Below are positions 42,445-51,331 of a stretch of 64,000 nucleotides of DNA, one piece after another. Both the position numbers and the translations under genes were made by a program. The stretch's first letter is position 1. Each line of letters starts with the position of its first letter. The stretch is from positions 1 to 64,000 of the forward strand of contig NZ_JAJUWU010000007.1 of assembly GCF_021390325.1 (NCBI RefSeq), written 5' to 3'. This stretch comes from Jiella avicenniae (GTDB lineage: Bacteria > Pseudomonadota > Alphaproteobacteria > Rhizobiales > Rhizobiaceae). Below the pieces are notes generated by a model that did no database searches, was not told where the DNA came from, and saw nothing but the letters and a program-made list of their open reading frames with translations.

Positions 42445-43578
42445 TCATTCCTTGACGAGAATGGTCTCGCACACCTCGATGCCGAATCCGGTCAGTCCGA
42501 CATAGGCACGCTCGTGGGTGGCGAGGACGGCGATGGAGGAGACGCCGAGATCGCGCAGGATCTGCGCGCCGATGCCCACCTCGCGCCAGCGCTGGCGGCG
42601 GATCCGGGCGCTCAGATGGCGTTCGCCGTCGGTCACGGGCTCCTCACCGGAGGCCGGCCTCGCCTCGAGGTCGTCGATCTGCGGCGAGCGCAGCAGCATG
42701 ACGACGCCCTGGCCGTTCGCCCTGATCTTCTCCACGGCGACGTCGACCCAGCTCCGCCCGCCGCCGACGAGCGACAGCAGGTCGAGCACCGGCTGCTCGC
42801 GATGGATGCGGGTCGGCACGTGGTTGCGTCCGCGGACCTCGCCATGGACGAAGACGACGTGCTGGATGTCGTCGAAGGGAGTCTCGTAGATGCGGATCCT
42901 GCCCGGCAGGCCGGCGAGCGAGAAGTCCTCCTCGCGAACGCAGGTGACGAAGGATTCCCGGCGGATGCGATAGGAGATGAGGTCCTCGATCGAGATGATC
43001 TTCAGCCCGTGCTCGCGGGCAAAGGGAACGAGTTCCGGCAGGCGCTTGACGGTACCGTCGTCGTTGACGACCTCGGCGAGGACGCCGGCGGGCTCGAGGC
43101 CGGCGAGGCGGGCGAGATCGATCCCGGCCTCGGTGTGGCCGGAGCGCGTGAGGACGCCGCCTTCGCGGCCGATCAGCGGAAAGATGTGCCCGGGACGCAG
43201 GAAGTCGGTCGGGGCGCAGTTGGTGTTGGCGAGCGCCCGGCAGGTGTTGGCGCGCTCTTCGGCGGCGATGCCCGTGGTCATGCCGACCTTGTAGTCGACC
43301 GAGACGGTGAAGGCGGTGCGCATCGGATCGAGATTGTTGGCGACCATCGGCGGCAGATTGAGCGCCTCGGCGCGCTGACCGGTCATCGGCACGCAGATGA
43401 TGCCGCTGGTGTGGCGGATCATGAAGGCCATCTTCTCGGCCGTCGCCTTGGAGGCGGCCATGATCAGATCGCCCTCGTTCTCGCGGTCGGTGTCGTCGAC
43501 GACGACGACGAGCTCACCGTCGGCGATGGCAGCGATCGCCTCTTCGATGGAATCGAGCGTGAGATCCTGTTCGGTCAT
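42445..43578 (-). CDS. ribB: 3,4-dihydroxy-2-butanone 4-phosphate synthase with degenerate RibA domain
   Basis: Makes the four-carbon precursor of lumazine from ribulose 5-phosphate. Residues about 1-205 are RibB with D-D-T-D-R-E-N-E-G-D-L and S-G-H-T-E-A-G-I-D-L. Residues about 210-377 correspond to GTP cyclohydrolase II, but the zinc-site region reads P-T-R-I-H-R-E-Q-P-V-L-D-L-L without the conserved cysteines, so cyclohydrolase activity is doubtful. Such degenerate RibBA proteins are known in alphaproteobacteria. It complements ribD-ribE-ribH at 6.8-9.1 kb. No FMN riboswitch was recognised in its 110-nt leader. Confidence 0.92.
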   Translation of the reverse strand: MTEQDLTLDSIEEAIAAIADGELVVVVDDTDRENEGDLIMAASKATAEKMAFMIRHTSGIICVPMTGQRAEALNLPPMVANNLDPMRTAFTVSVDYKVGMTTGIAAEERANTCRALANTNCAPTDFLRPGHIFPLIGREGGVLTRSGHTEAGIDLARLAGLEPAGVLAEVVNDDGTVKRLPELVPFAREHGLKIISIEDLISYRIRRESFVTCVREEDFSLAGLPGRIRIYETPFDDIQHVVFVHGEVRGRNHVPTRIHREQPVLDLLSLVGGGRSWVDVAVEKIRANGQGVVMLLRSPQIDDLEARPASGEEPVTDGERHLSARIRRQRWREVGIGAQILRDLGVSSIAVLATHERAYVGLTGFGIEVCETILVKE

Positions 43579-43686
43579 GGTTGGTCCTGAGGCTGCGCTG
43601 GCGCCGGGTCAGCGCGAAGGGAATGAGGGTGGCAGGCTTTTACGGCGTCAGGCCGGCAATGATCAACAAGCCGGCGCCTGCGGGCG

Positions 43687-44145
43687 CTATCCCCGACCGC
43701 GATAGGGCGCAACGCCCTGATCGGGCAGATAGACGCCCTCGGGTGCGGGGCCGGTCTGCCAGAAGACGTCGATCGGGATGCCGCCGCGCGGATACCAGTA
43801 GCCGCCGATCCGCAGCCACAGCGGCTCGGTCGCTTCGACGACGCGGCGGGCGATCATGACGGTGCAGTCCTCATGAAAGGCGCCATGGTTGCGGAAGCTG
43901 GTCAGGAAGAGTTTCAGCGACTTCGATTCGACCAGCCGGGCATCCGGCGCGTAGTCGATGACGATATGGGCGAAGTCCGGCTGACCGGTGACCGGGCAGA
44001 GCGAGGTGAATTCCGGGCAGGTGAAGCGGACGATCGCCGGCGGGCCGTCGCCGCGGGAATAGGGGACGGTTTCGAGCACGGCTTCGTCCGGCGAGGCGGC
44101 GGGGCGGGCGGCGTGGCCGAGTTGGGAGAGATCGTTGGGGAGCAT
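43687..44145 (-). CDS. queF: 7-cyano-7-deazaguanine reductase (NADPH-dependent)
   Basis: Reduces preQ0 to preQ1 for queuosine in tRNA. The 152-aa single-domain form shows the catalytic cysteine in T-S-L-C50-P-V-T-G-Q-P-D57-F and the QueF signature E-S-K-S-L-K-L-F-L. The ATG at 44145 follows a TTCTGGAGATC-less leader with CGGACATGCCGA just upstream, so the ribosome site is poor; the N-terminus nevertheless fits homologues. It lies upstream of ribB on the same strand (108 nt gap) and is divergent from the LysR gene. Confidence 0.94.
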   Translation of the reverse strand: MLPNDLSQLGHAARPAASPDEAVLETVPYSRGDGPPAIVRFTCPEFTSLCPVTGQPDFAHIVIDYAPDARLVESKSLKLFLTSFRNHGAFHEDCTVMIARRVVEATEPLWLRIGGYWYPRGGIPIDVFWQTGPAPEGVYLPDQGVAPYRGRG

Positions 44146-44214
44146 TCGGCATGTCCGGTTCTGGAGATCATCGGGCGAGACGAGGTCGGAGCCCTATAGC
44201 ATCGGCTTCAAATC

Positions 44215-44226
44215 GGAATCGATTCC
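44215..44226. repeat. 12-bp palindrome between queF and the LysR gene
   Basis: GGAATCGATTCC is a perfect palindrome in the 277-nt gap. The surrounding GCATCGGCTTCAAATC-GGAATCGATTC resembles short dispersed intergenic motifs I associate with rhizobial genomes. It could equally be an operator of one of the divergent genes. Confidence 0.4.
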
Positions 44227-44422
44227 TGCTGCGCAAGAGACATCGCCGCGATGGGGAGGGAAAGCGCGAGGACGCTTGGATCCATCGCTTGCTTGCGTGC
44301 CTTGCCGATAGCGCCGGCAAGTGGTCGGATGGAAGGTGGGTGGCGCACAGAATGCGGATCGCATCGATTTCGGGGTCTGGTGGACGACGAGGCCGGTGCG
44401 ATCTGTTCGTGGAAAGGCGGGA

Positions 44423-45307
44423 ATGATCGACAAGCTGGAATATCTGATCGCGCTTTCGGGCGAAAAGCATTTCGGCCGGGCGGCCGATCGGCTCGGCATC
44501 ACCCAGCCGACGCTTTCGGCCGGCATCCGCCAGCTCGAGGAGCGGCTCGGCACGACGCTGGTCAATCGCGGCTCGCGCTATCGCGGGCTGACCGAGGAGG
44601 GCGAGCGGGCGCTCGCCTGGGCGCGGCGGATCACCGACGACGTGCGGACGATGCGCGAGGAGATCAAGACCGTCAAACGCGGCCTCTCCGGGCATCTGCG
44701 GATCGGCGCGATCCCGACCAGCCTCGCGGTCGTCGCCAAGCTGACGGCGCCCTTTCATCAGAAATACGAGAACGTGACCTTCGAGATCACCTCGCAGACC
44801 GCCACGGAGATCATCGCGGCGATCGCCAATTTCGAGATCGACGTCGGCCTCACCTATGTCGACGACGAGCGGCTGAAGAAGCTCGACAGCCACGTCCTCT
44901 ACGAGGAACATTATTGCCTCGTCACCCGAAAGGGCAGCGAGTTCCACGATCGCGAGGAGGTGACCTGGGAGGAGGTGGCGACGCTCAAGCTCGGTCTCCT
45001 CAGCTCGACCATGCGCAACCGGCAGATCCTCAACCGCCATCTCGGCGCCGGCGGCCGGCCGTTCCGGGCCGTGACGGAATCCAATTCCATGGTCGCGCTC
45101 CTGTCGCAGACGCGTCTCGCCGGCATCGCCACCGTCATGCCCTATCGCTCGGCGGCGGTCCTCGGCCTTGCCGATCCGCTGGTGGCGATCCCGATCACCG
45201 GGCCGGACGTCGGCTACCGGATCGGCCTCGTCACCGCCAGGCGGGAGCTGAGGCCACCGATCGTCGCGGCGTTCTGGGAAGAGTCCCGGCTGATCGGCCC
45301 GGTCTGA
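44423..45307 (+). CDS. LysR-type regulator, probable fds operon activator
   Basis: A 294-aa LysR regulator: helix-turn-helix K-H-F-G-R-A-A-D-R-L-G-I-T-Q-P-T-L-S-A-G-I-R-Q, then a ligand domain with L-R-I-G-A-I-P-T-S. It lies directly upstream of the formate dehydrogenase operon in the same direction, 206 nt away, and a LysR-like dyad stands in that gap, so control of fds (often called FdsR) is likely. ATG 44423 (MIDKLEYLIAL) after AAAGGCGGGA is preferred over an in-frame ATG at 44321. Effector unknown; formate or redox state are possible. Confidence 0.88.
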   Translation: MIDKLEYLIALSGEKHFGRAADRLGITQPTLSAGIRQLEERLGTTLVNRGSRYRGLTEEGERALAWARRITDDVRTMREEIKTVKRGLSGHLRIGAIPTSLAVVAKLTAPFHQKYENVTFEITSQTATEIIAAIANFEIDVGLTYVDDERLKKLDSHVLYEEHYCLVTRKGSEFHDREEVTWEEVATLKLGLLSSTMRNRQILNRHLGAGGRPFRAVTESNSMVALLSQTRLAGIATVMPYRSAAVLGLADPLVAIPITGPDVGYRIGLVTARRELRPPIVAAFWEESRLIGPV

Positions 45308-45408
45308 CGCGCGCCCTTCCGCTCGTCGCGGGGCCGTAGGCGTCGCCGGGACCGGAGGGGATCGGAGCGCGTCGGGCGGCCGCGAAGACCGTGCCACGTT
45401 CTCGGTCT

Positions 45409-45425
45409 GATAGAATATCTCTATC
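45409..45425 (+). promoter_or_regulatory. LysR-type operator candidate of the fds operon
   Basis: GATAGA (45409-45414), five bases, TCTATC (45420-45425): a perfect dyad containing ATA-N9-TAT, i.e. the T-N11-A pattern of LysR sites. It is about 90 nt before fdsG. It most likely binds the product of the preceding gene. Confidence 0.55.
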
Positions 45426-45500
45426 GAGACACGGGGATTGCCGCATTGATTCATGCGCGATCTGAGTGTTCCGTCCCTGGAAGGATTCAAAATCGGGTGC

Positions 45501-45516
45501 GGGAGGTAAACGCTTG
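45501..45516 (+). promoter_or_regulatory. Ribosome site deciding the TTG start of fdsG
   Basis: GGGAGG (45501-45506) lies 7 nt before TTG (45514-45516). The upstream in-frame GTG at 45466 has no such site. Confidence 0.6.
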
Positions 45517-45987
45517 GTTTCTCAGGCGCGTTACGACGAAGGCGAAGTTGCCGAGATCATCGCCGAGCATGCCGGGCTCGAAGGGCCGATGCTGCCCATC
45601 CTGCACGGGATCCAGGAGCGCTACGGCCACGTGCCGGAAGCGGCGGTGCGCCAGATCGCGGCGGCGCTGAACCTGACCCGCGCCGAGGTCTACGGGGTGG
45701 TCACCTTCTATCACGACTTTCACAAGGAGCCGCGCGGCCGCCACGTCCTGAAGGTCTGCCGGGCCGAGGCCTGCCAGGCCGCGGGCAGCGACGCGATGGC
45801 GGGCGCGATCGAACGGGCGCTGGGCGTCAGGTTCGGCGAGACCACCGAGGACGGGCAGGTGACGCTCGAGGCGGTCTACTGTCTCGGGCTTTGCGCCGCC
45901 GCACCCTCGGCCATGCTCGACCGGCGGATCGTCGGGCGTCTGAACGAGGCCAAGATCGGTACGCTGATCGAGGAGGCGCGGCTGTGA
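45514..45987 (+). CDS. fdsG: NAD-dependent formate dehydrogenase, gamma subunit
   Basis: NuoE-like [2Fe-2S] subunit passing electrons in soluble formate dehydrogenase. The 157-aa product has cysteines in K-V-C-R-A-E-A-C and Y-C-L-G-L-C, the thioredoxin-like ferredoxin pattern. TTG 45514 is chosen from the GGGAGG site; the longer GTG frame adds 16 residues. Its stop overlaps fdsB by GTGA. First gene of fdsGB-(brnTA)-fdsA-fdhD-fdsD, making an NAD+-reducing molybdenum enzyme in the cytosol. Confidence 0.93.
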   Translation: MVSQARYDEGEVAEIIAEHAGLEGPMLPILHGIQERYGHVPEAAVRQIAAALNLTRAEVYGVVTFYHDFHKEPRGRHVLKVCRAEACQAAGSDAMAGAIERALGVRFGETTEDGQVTLEAVYCLGLCAAAPSAMLDRRIVGRLNEAKIGTLIEEARL

Positions 45988-47537
45988 CGAAGCTCTTTAT
46001 CCCGCTCGATTCCTTCGCCGTCGCCTGCGGCGCCGATCAGATCGCCGAGGAATTCGCCCGGCTCAACGCCGATCGCGGCCTTTCCCTCCAGATCCTTCGC
46101 AACGGCTCGCGCGGCATGGCCTGGCTCGAGCCGATGATCGAGGTCGAGACGCCGGACGGGCGCATCGCCTATGGCCCGATCGAGCCCGGCGAGGCGGACG
46201 CACTGGTCGATGCTGGCATTCTGTCCGGCGCCGGTCATCCGAAGCGGATCGGCAGGGTCGAGGAGCATCCGTTCTTTCGGGCGCAGACGCGCCACACCTT
46301 CAAGCGTTGCGGCGTCATCGATCCGCTGTCGCTCGACGACTACAAGGCCCACGGCGGTCTGAAGGGGCTCGAACGGGCGATCGGCATCGGTGCCGAGGCG
46401 GTCGTCGCCGAGGTCACCCAGTCCGGCCTGCGCGGCCGGGGCGGCGCGGGCTTTCCGACCGGCATCAAGTGGAAGACCGTCGCCGAGGCCGAGGGCGCGC
46501 GCAAATACATCGTCGCCAATGCCGACGAGGGCGACTCGGGCACCTTCGCCGACCGGATGATCATGGAGGGCGATCCGTTCTGCCTGATCGAGGGCATGGC
46601 GATCGCCGGCGTCGCCACCGGCGCGACCAAGGGCTACGTCTATCTGCGCTCGGAATATCCCGTCGCCATCGACGTGATGCGCGAGGCGATCGCCCGGGCT
46701 CACGCGGCCGGCGTTCTCGGTGCTTCGGTCCTGGGCTCCTCGCACGTCTTCGACATCGAGGTGCGGGTCGGGGCCGGGGCCTATGTCTGCGGCGAGGAGA
46801 CCTCGCTGCTCGACAGCCTGGAAGGCAAGCGCGGGCAGGTGCGTTTCAAGCCGCCGCTGCCGGCGATCCAGGGCCTGTTCGGCATGCCGACGGTGATCAA
46901 CAACGTCATCTCGCTGGCTTCGACGCCGGAGATCCTGGCGGCCGGCGCGGACGGCTACAAGGAGCTCGGCGTCGGCCGGTCGCGCGGCACGATCCCGATC
47001 CAGCTCGGCGGCAACGTCAGGCATGGCGGGCTGTTCGAGGCGCCTTTCGGCATGACCCTCGGCGATATCGTCAACGACGTCGCGGGCGGCACGGCGTCGG
47101 GCCGGCCGGTGCGCGCCGTGCAGGTCGGCGGGCCGCTGGGCGCCTATTTCCCGGTGTCGCTGTTCGATACGCCTTTCGACTACGAGGCCTTTGCTGCCAA
47201 GGACGGGCTGATCGGCCATGCCGGCATCGTCGTCTTCGACGATACGGTCGACATGATGGCCCAGGCGCGCTTCGCCTTCGAGTTCTGCGCCATCGAGAGC
47301 TGCGGCAAGTGCACCCCCTGCCGGGTCGGCGCGGTGCGCGGCTACGAGACGGTGAAGAAGATCATCGACGGCGAGCGGCCGGCCGAGAATCTCGCGCTGG
47401 TCGAGGACCTCTGCAACACGATGAAGTTCGGCTCGCTCTGCGCGCTGGGGGGCTTCACGCCTTACCCCGTGATGAGCGCGATCCGGCATTTTCCGGAGGA
47501 TTTTCACGGAGAGCCGATGCGGGTGGCGGCGGAGTGA
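45984..47537 (+). CDS. fdsB: NAD-dependent formate dehydrogenase, beta subunit
   Basis: NuoF-like subunit, 517 aa, where electrons reach NAD+. An N-terminal thioredoxin-like part (about 1-110) precedes the FMN/NAD domain with G-R-G-G-A-G-F-P-T-G-I-K-W and N-A-D-E-G-D-S-G-T-F, then the 4Fe-4S motif S-C-G-K-C-T-P-C-R. GTG 45984 overlaps fdsG. After its stop comes brnT within 10 nt, not fdsA as expected, so the operon is interrupted by a toxin-antitoxin pair. Confidence 0.95.
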   Translation: MTKLFIPLDSFAVACGADQIAEEFARLNADRGLSLQILRNGSRGMAWLEPMIEVETPDGRIAYGPIEPGEADALVDAGILSGAGHPKRIGRVEEHPFFRAQTRHTFKRCGVIDPLSLDDYKAHGGLKGLERAIGIGAEAVVAEVTQSGLRGRGGAGFPTGIKWKTVAEAEGARKYIVANADEGDSGTFADRMIMEGDPFCLIEGMAIAGVATGATKGYVYLRSEYPVAIDVMREAIARAHAAGVLGASVLGSSHVFDIEVRVGAGAYVCGEETSLLDSLEGKRGQVRFKPPLPAIQGLFGMPTVINNVISLASTPEILAAGADGYKELGVGRSRGTIPIQLGGNVRHGGLFEAPFGMTLGDIVNDVAGGTASGRPVRAVQVGGPLGAYFPVSLFDTPFDYEAFAAKDGLIGHAGIVVFDDTVDMMAQARFAFEFCAIESCGKCTPCRVGAVRGYETVKKIIDGERPAENLALVEDLCNTMKFGSLCALGGFTPYPVMSAIRHFPEDFHGEPMRVAAE

Positions 47538-47547
47538 GGTCGCTTGG

Positions 47548-47841
47548 GTGGCTTTGGTCTTTGACGGATTCGAATGGGATGCCGGCAACAAGGTCAAATG
47601 TCAGAAGCACGGCGTTTTGATCGACGAAATACAAGCGGTGCTGTCTGGCAATCCGATCGTGAGAGAAGATCCTCTCCACTCGGCGCAAGAGTCACGCTTC
47701 AGGGCCATCGGCCGAAACCATGAGGGCCGGACCGTGTTCATCGTGTTCACCTTCCGCCATAGTGGTAACATGGTCTTCGTTCGCCCGATCAGCGCACGGT
47801 ATATGCATTCGAAGGAGCTTCGATCATATGAGCGAGACTAA
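47548..47841 (+). CDS. brnT: BrnT-family ribonuclease toxin
   Basis: RelE-fold RNase of a type II toxin-antitoxin module. The 97-aa product follows the family plan: F-D-G-F-E-W-D-A-G-N-K, K-H-G-V, R-F-R-A-I-G-R-N-H-E-G-R, then R-P-I-S-A-R-Y-M-H-S-K-E-L with the terminal E-x-x-x-Y-E pattern. It uses GTG 47548, 10 nt after fdsB. Codons are less GC-biased than in the fds genes, which suggests later arrival. It overlaps the antitoxin by 14 nt. Confidence 0.9.
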   Translation: MALVFDGFEWDAGNKVKCQKHGVLIDEIQAVLSGNPIVREDPLHSAQESRFRAIGRNHEGRTVFIVFTFRHSGNMVFVRPISARYMHSKELRSYERD

Positions 47842-48088
47842 ACTCAAGCAGATGCCGCATTTTGCGACAGACGAAGAAGCCGAACGCTTCGTCGATGAGG
47901 CCGATCTCTCGGAATACGATCTGTCAGGCTTTCGTCCGATGAAGTTGGTTCGGCGGGGGTCTACGGATCGATACACGATCCAGCTGGAAAGCGAGTTGCT
48001 TTTCCGCATTGACGCTCGCGCGCGAGAGCTTGGCGTGTCGATCGACGAGTATCTGCTCTCGCTTGCGAAGAAAGACCTCGGCGACTGA
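47828..48088 (+). CDS. brnA: BrnA-family antitoxin
   Basis: 86-aa ribbon-helix-helix antitoxin. The front (D-E-E-A-E-R-F-V-D-E-A-D-L-S-E-Y) is acidic and toxin-binding; the end I-Q-L-E-S-E-L-L-F-R-I-D-A-R-A-R-E-L-G-V-S-I-D-E-Y-L is the DNA-binding dimer. ATG 47828 overlaps brnT, the usual toxin-first order, and the module is probably self-regulated. fdsA starts 68 nt later, so brnA could affect read-through into it. Confidence 0.9.
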   Translation: MSETKLKQMPHFATDEEAERFVDEADLSEYDLSGFRPMKLVRRGSTDRYTIQLESELLFRIDARARELGVSIDEYLLSLAKKDLGD

Positions 48089-48156
48089 CGTCGGACGGTC
48101 TGTCGCTCGGCGAGAAGTGCCATCAGACAATCGAATGCCCGTTCAGGGAGGAAACC

Positions 48157-51018
48157 ATGAGCCTCATCCAGGAAATCGACTACGGTACGCCGGCCTCCAA
48201 GGCCGAAGCGGAGGTGACGCTCACCATCGACGGCGTAGAGGTGACGGTTCCCGAGGGCACGTCGCTGATGCGAGCGGCCATGGAAGTCGGCGTGCAGGTG
48301 CCGAAGCTCTGCGCCACGGACATGATGGACGCCTTCGGCTCCTGCCGGCTCTGCGTCGTCGAGATCGAGGGGCGGAACGGCACGCCGGCGTCCTGTACGA
48401 CGCCGGTGGCGGCGGGCATGAGGGTGTCCACCCAGACCGAGCGGCTGAAGAAGATCCGCAAGGGGGTGATGGAGCTCTACATCTCCGACCACCCGCTCGA
48501 CTGCCTGACCTGTGCGGCCAATGGCGACTGCGAGCTGCAGGACATGGCCGGCGCGGTCGGCCTGCGGGACGTGCGCTACGGCTATGAAGGGGAGAACCAT
48601 CTCGGCAAGGAGAAGGACGTCTCCAACCCGTATTTCCAGTTCGACCCGTCGAAATGCATCGTCTGTTCGCGCTGCGTCAGAGCCTGCAACGAGGTGCAGG
48701 GCACCTTCGCGCTGACGGTGGCCGGCCGCGGCTTCGATTCGATCATCTCCGCCGGCACGAGCTTCGACGACTTCTTCTCCTCCGACTGCGTCTCCTGCGG
48801 CGCCTGCGTCCAGGCCTGCCCGACGGCGACGCTCGAAGAGAAGTCGGTGATCGAGATCGGCACGCCGGAGCATTCCGTCGTCACCACCTGCGCCTATTGC
48901 GGCGTCGGCTGCTCCTTCAAGGCCGAGATGCGCGGCGAAGAGCTGGTGCGGATGGTGCCCTACAAGGACGGCAAGGCCAATCGGGGCCACAGCTGCGTCA
49001 AGGGCCGTTTCGCGCTCGGCTATGCGACGCACAAGGACCGCGTCCTCAATCCGATGATCCGCGACCACTACACCCAGCCCTGGCGGGAAGTGTCGTGGGA
49101 TGAGGCGCTGTCCTTCACCGCGGCGAAGATCAAGGACATCCAGGCGAAATACGGCAAGGGCGCGATGGGTGGCATCTCGTCGTCGCGCTGCACCAACGAG
49201 GAGGTCTATCTCGTCCAGAAGCTGGTGCGCGCCGGCTTCGGCAACAACAACATCGACACCTGCGCCCGTGTCTGCCATTCGCCGACGGGCTATGGTCTCA
49301 ACTCGACCTTCGGCACCTCCGCCGGCACGCAGGACTTCGACAGCGTCGAGGATACCGACGTCATCCTCGTTATCGGCGCCAACCCGACCGACGGCCATCC
49401 GGTCTTCGCCTCGCGGATGAAGAAGCGGCTGCGCGGCCAGCCGGGTCAGCCCGGCGCCAAGCTGATCGTCGTCGATCCGCGCCGCATCGACCTCGTGAAG
49501 ACGCCGCATGTGAAGGCAGACCACCATCTGGCGCTGAAGCCCGGCACCAACGTCGCGATGCTGACGGCGCTCGCCCACGTCATCGTCACCGAGGGCCTCG
49601 TCAACGAAAGCTTCGTGCGCGAGCGCTGCGAGTGGGACGAGTTCCAGGAATGGGCGGCCTTCGTCGCCGAGGAGCGGCATTCGCCGGAATCGGTGGAGAG
49701 CATCACCGGCGTGCCGGCCGCCGAGGTGCGCAGGGCGGCGCGGCTCTATGCCACCGGCGGCAACGCGGCGATCTATTACGGCCTCGGCGTCACCGAGCAC
49801 AGCCAGGGCTCGACCTCGGTCATCGCCATCGCCAACCTCGCCATGGCGACCGGCAACATCGGCCGGCGCGGCGTCGGCGTGAACCCGCTGCGGGGCCAGA
49901 ACAACGTGCAGGGCTCCTGCGACATGGGCTCGTTTCCGCACGAACTGCCGGGATACCGCCATATTTCGGTGGACGCCGTGCGCGAGACCTTCGAGGACCT
50001 TTGGGGCGTCAAGCTCGACAAGGAGCCGGGCCTGCGCATCCCGAACATGTTCGACGCCGCGGTGGAGGGGACCTTCAAGGGGCTCTACTGCCAGGGCGAG
50101 GACATCCTTCAGTCCGACCCGGACACCAAGCACGTCTCGGCCGGGCTCGCGGCGCTGGAACTCCTCATCGTTCACGACCTCTTCCTGAACGAGACGGCGA
50201 ACTACGCCACGGTCTTCCTGCCGGGCTCGAGCTTCCTCGAGAAGAACGGCACGTTCACCAATGCCGAGCGGCGCATCAACCGCGTCCGCAAGGTGATGGC
50301 GCCGAAGAACGGCTACGAGGACTGGCAGGTCACGCAGCTGCTCGCTCAGGCCATCGGCATGGACATGAACTACGCCCACCCCTCGGAGATCATGGCCGAA
50401 ATCTCGGCGACGACGCCGTCCTTCGCCAACGTCACCTACGAACTGCTGGACGAGAAGGGCTCGGTGCAGTGGCCCTGCAACGAGGCGCATCCGGAAGGTT
50501 CGCCGATCATGCATGTCGACGGCTTCATGCGCGGCAAGGGCAAGTTCATCATGACGGAATACGTCGCGACGGACGAGCGGACCGGGCCGCGCTTCCCGCT
50601 GCTGCTCACCACCGGCCGGATCCTGTCCCAGTACAATGTCGGCGCCCAGACCCGGCGGACCGGCAACGTCGTCTGGCACGACCAGGATCTCCTCGAGATC
50701 CATCCGCACGACGCCGAGCAGCGGGGCGTGCGAGACGGCGATTGGGTGAAGCTCCAGAGCCGGGCCGGCGAGACGTCGATCCGCGCGAAGATCACCGATC
50801 GCGTCGCGCCGGGGGTCGTCTACACGACCTTCCACCACCCGATGACCCAGGCGAACGTCATCACCACCGACTTCTCCGATTGGGCGACCAACTGCCCGGA
50901 ATACAAGGTCACGGCGGTGCAGATCTCGCCCTCCAACGGCCCGACCGAGTGGCAGGAAGACTATCGCGAGCTGACGATGGAGAGCCGGCGGATCGCCCCG
51001 GCGGAAGCGGCGGAGTAG
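48157..51018 (+). CDS. fdsA: NAD-dependent formate dehydrogenase, alpha subunit
   Basis: Molybdenum catalytic subunit, 953 aa. N-terminal NuoG-like [2Fe-2S] and 4Fe-4S domains (C-A-T-D, D-C-L-T-C-A-A-N-G-D-C, C-I-V-C-S-R-C-V-R-A-C, D-C-V-S-C-G-A-C) are followed by C-A-Y-C-G-V-G-C and the bis-MGD domain. The Mo ligand region reads D-T-C-A-R-V-C373-H374-S-P, matching the Cys-His pair of the Rhodobacter enzyme. The ATG at 48157 follows AGGGAGGAAACC. It follows brnA by 68 nt. Needs FdhD for sulfuration. Confidence 0.97.
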   Translation: MSLIQEIDYGTPASKAEAEVTLTIDGVEVTVPEGTSLMRAAMEVGVQVPKLCATDMMDAFGSCRLCVVEIEGRNGTPASCTTPVAAGMRVSTQTERLKKIRKGVMELYISDHPLDCLTCAANGDCELQDMAGAVGLRDVRYGYEGENHLGKEKDVSNPYFQFDPSKCIVCSRCVRACNEVQGTFALTVAGRGFDSIISAGTSFDDFFSSDCVSCGACVQACPTATLEEKSVIEIGTPEHSVVTTCAYCGVGCSFKAEMRGEELVRMVPYKDGKANRGHSCVKGRFALGYATHKDRVLNPMIRDHYTQPWREVSWDEALSFTAAKIKDIQAKYGKGAMGGISSSRCTNEEVYLVQKLVRAGFGNNNIDTCARVCHSPTGYGLNSTFGTSAGTQDFDSVEDTDVILVIGANPTDGHPVFASRMKKRLRGQPGQPGAKLIVVDPRRIDLVKTPHVKADHHLALKPGTNVAMLTALAHVIVTEGLVNESFVRERCEWDEFQEWAAFVAEERHSPESVESITGVPAAEVRRAARLYATGGNAAIYYGLGVTEHSQGSTSVIAIANLAMATGNIGRRGVGVNPLRGQNNVQGSCDMGSFPHELPGYRHISVDAVRETFEDLWGVKLDKEPGLRIPNMFDAAVEGTFKGLYCQGEDILQSDPDTKHVSAGLAALELLIVHDLFLNETANYATVFLPGSSFLEKNGTFTNAERRINRVRKVMAPKNGYEDWQVTQLLAQAIGMDMNYAHPSEIMAEISATTPSFANVTYELLDEKGSVQWPCNEAHPEGSPIMHVDGFMRGKGKFIMTEYVATDERTGPRFPLLLTTGRILSQYNVGAQTRRTGNVVWHDQDLLEIHPHDAEQRGVRDGDWVKLQSRAGETSIRAKITDRVAPGVVYTTFHHPMTQANVITTDFSDWATNCPEYKVTAVQISPSNGPTEWQEDYRELTMESRRIAPAEAAE

Positions 51019-51089
51019 GATCGCGGCGGCTCGCTTCGACCGGACGGTCGGCAGGGCGGCGCCGAGACGGAGATAGGCGAATGCGCCGG

Positions 51090-51265
51090 TACCCCCCTCT
51101 GTCCTGCCGGACATCTCCCCCGCAAGGGGGGAGATCGGGCGCGTCGACGACGGTTGCAATCCTGCTGGCGTCTCGGCATCGTTCAGTCCTGATCTTGAGT
51201 GCGACATCAAAGGCCGCTTCGATCTCCCCCCTTGTGGGGGAGATGCCGGCAGGCAGAGGGGGGTA
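51090..51265. repeat. 176-bp mosaic palindromic element, copy A
   Basis: Left arm (51090-51137) and right arm (51220-51265) are imperfect inverted repeats of about 46 bp, beginning with TACCCCCCTCTG / CAGAGGGGGGTA and each containing a shorter hairpin CTCCCCC...GGGGGGAG or the like. About 82 bp separate them. A related unit is at 55580-55764. It lies between fdsA and fdhD and looks like a RIME/MITE-type intergenic repeat. Confidence 0.75.
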
Positions 51266-51331
51266 CAGTCGCCGCATCTTCGACCGTCAGGAGAGCGATT
51301 GTATTCAGCGGACCGTGAGGGCGAACTGCCC

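Noticed and set aside
42057-42455. 132-codon frame before ribB
   Set aside because: Arg/Pro-rich, overlaps ribB end, no ribosome site and no family.
43579-43690. Possible FMN riboswitch before ribB
   Set aside because: None of the conserved FMN elements is readable in the short leader on the minus strand.
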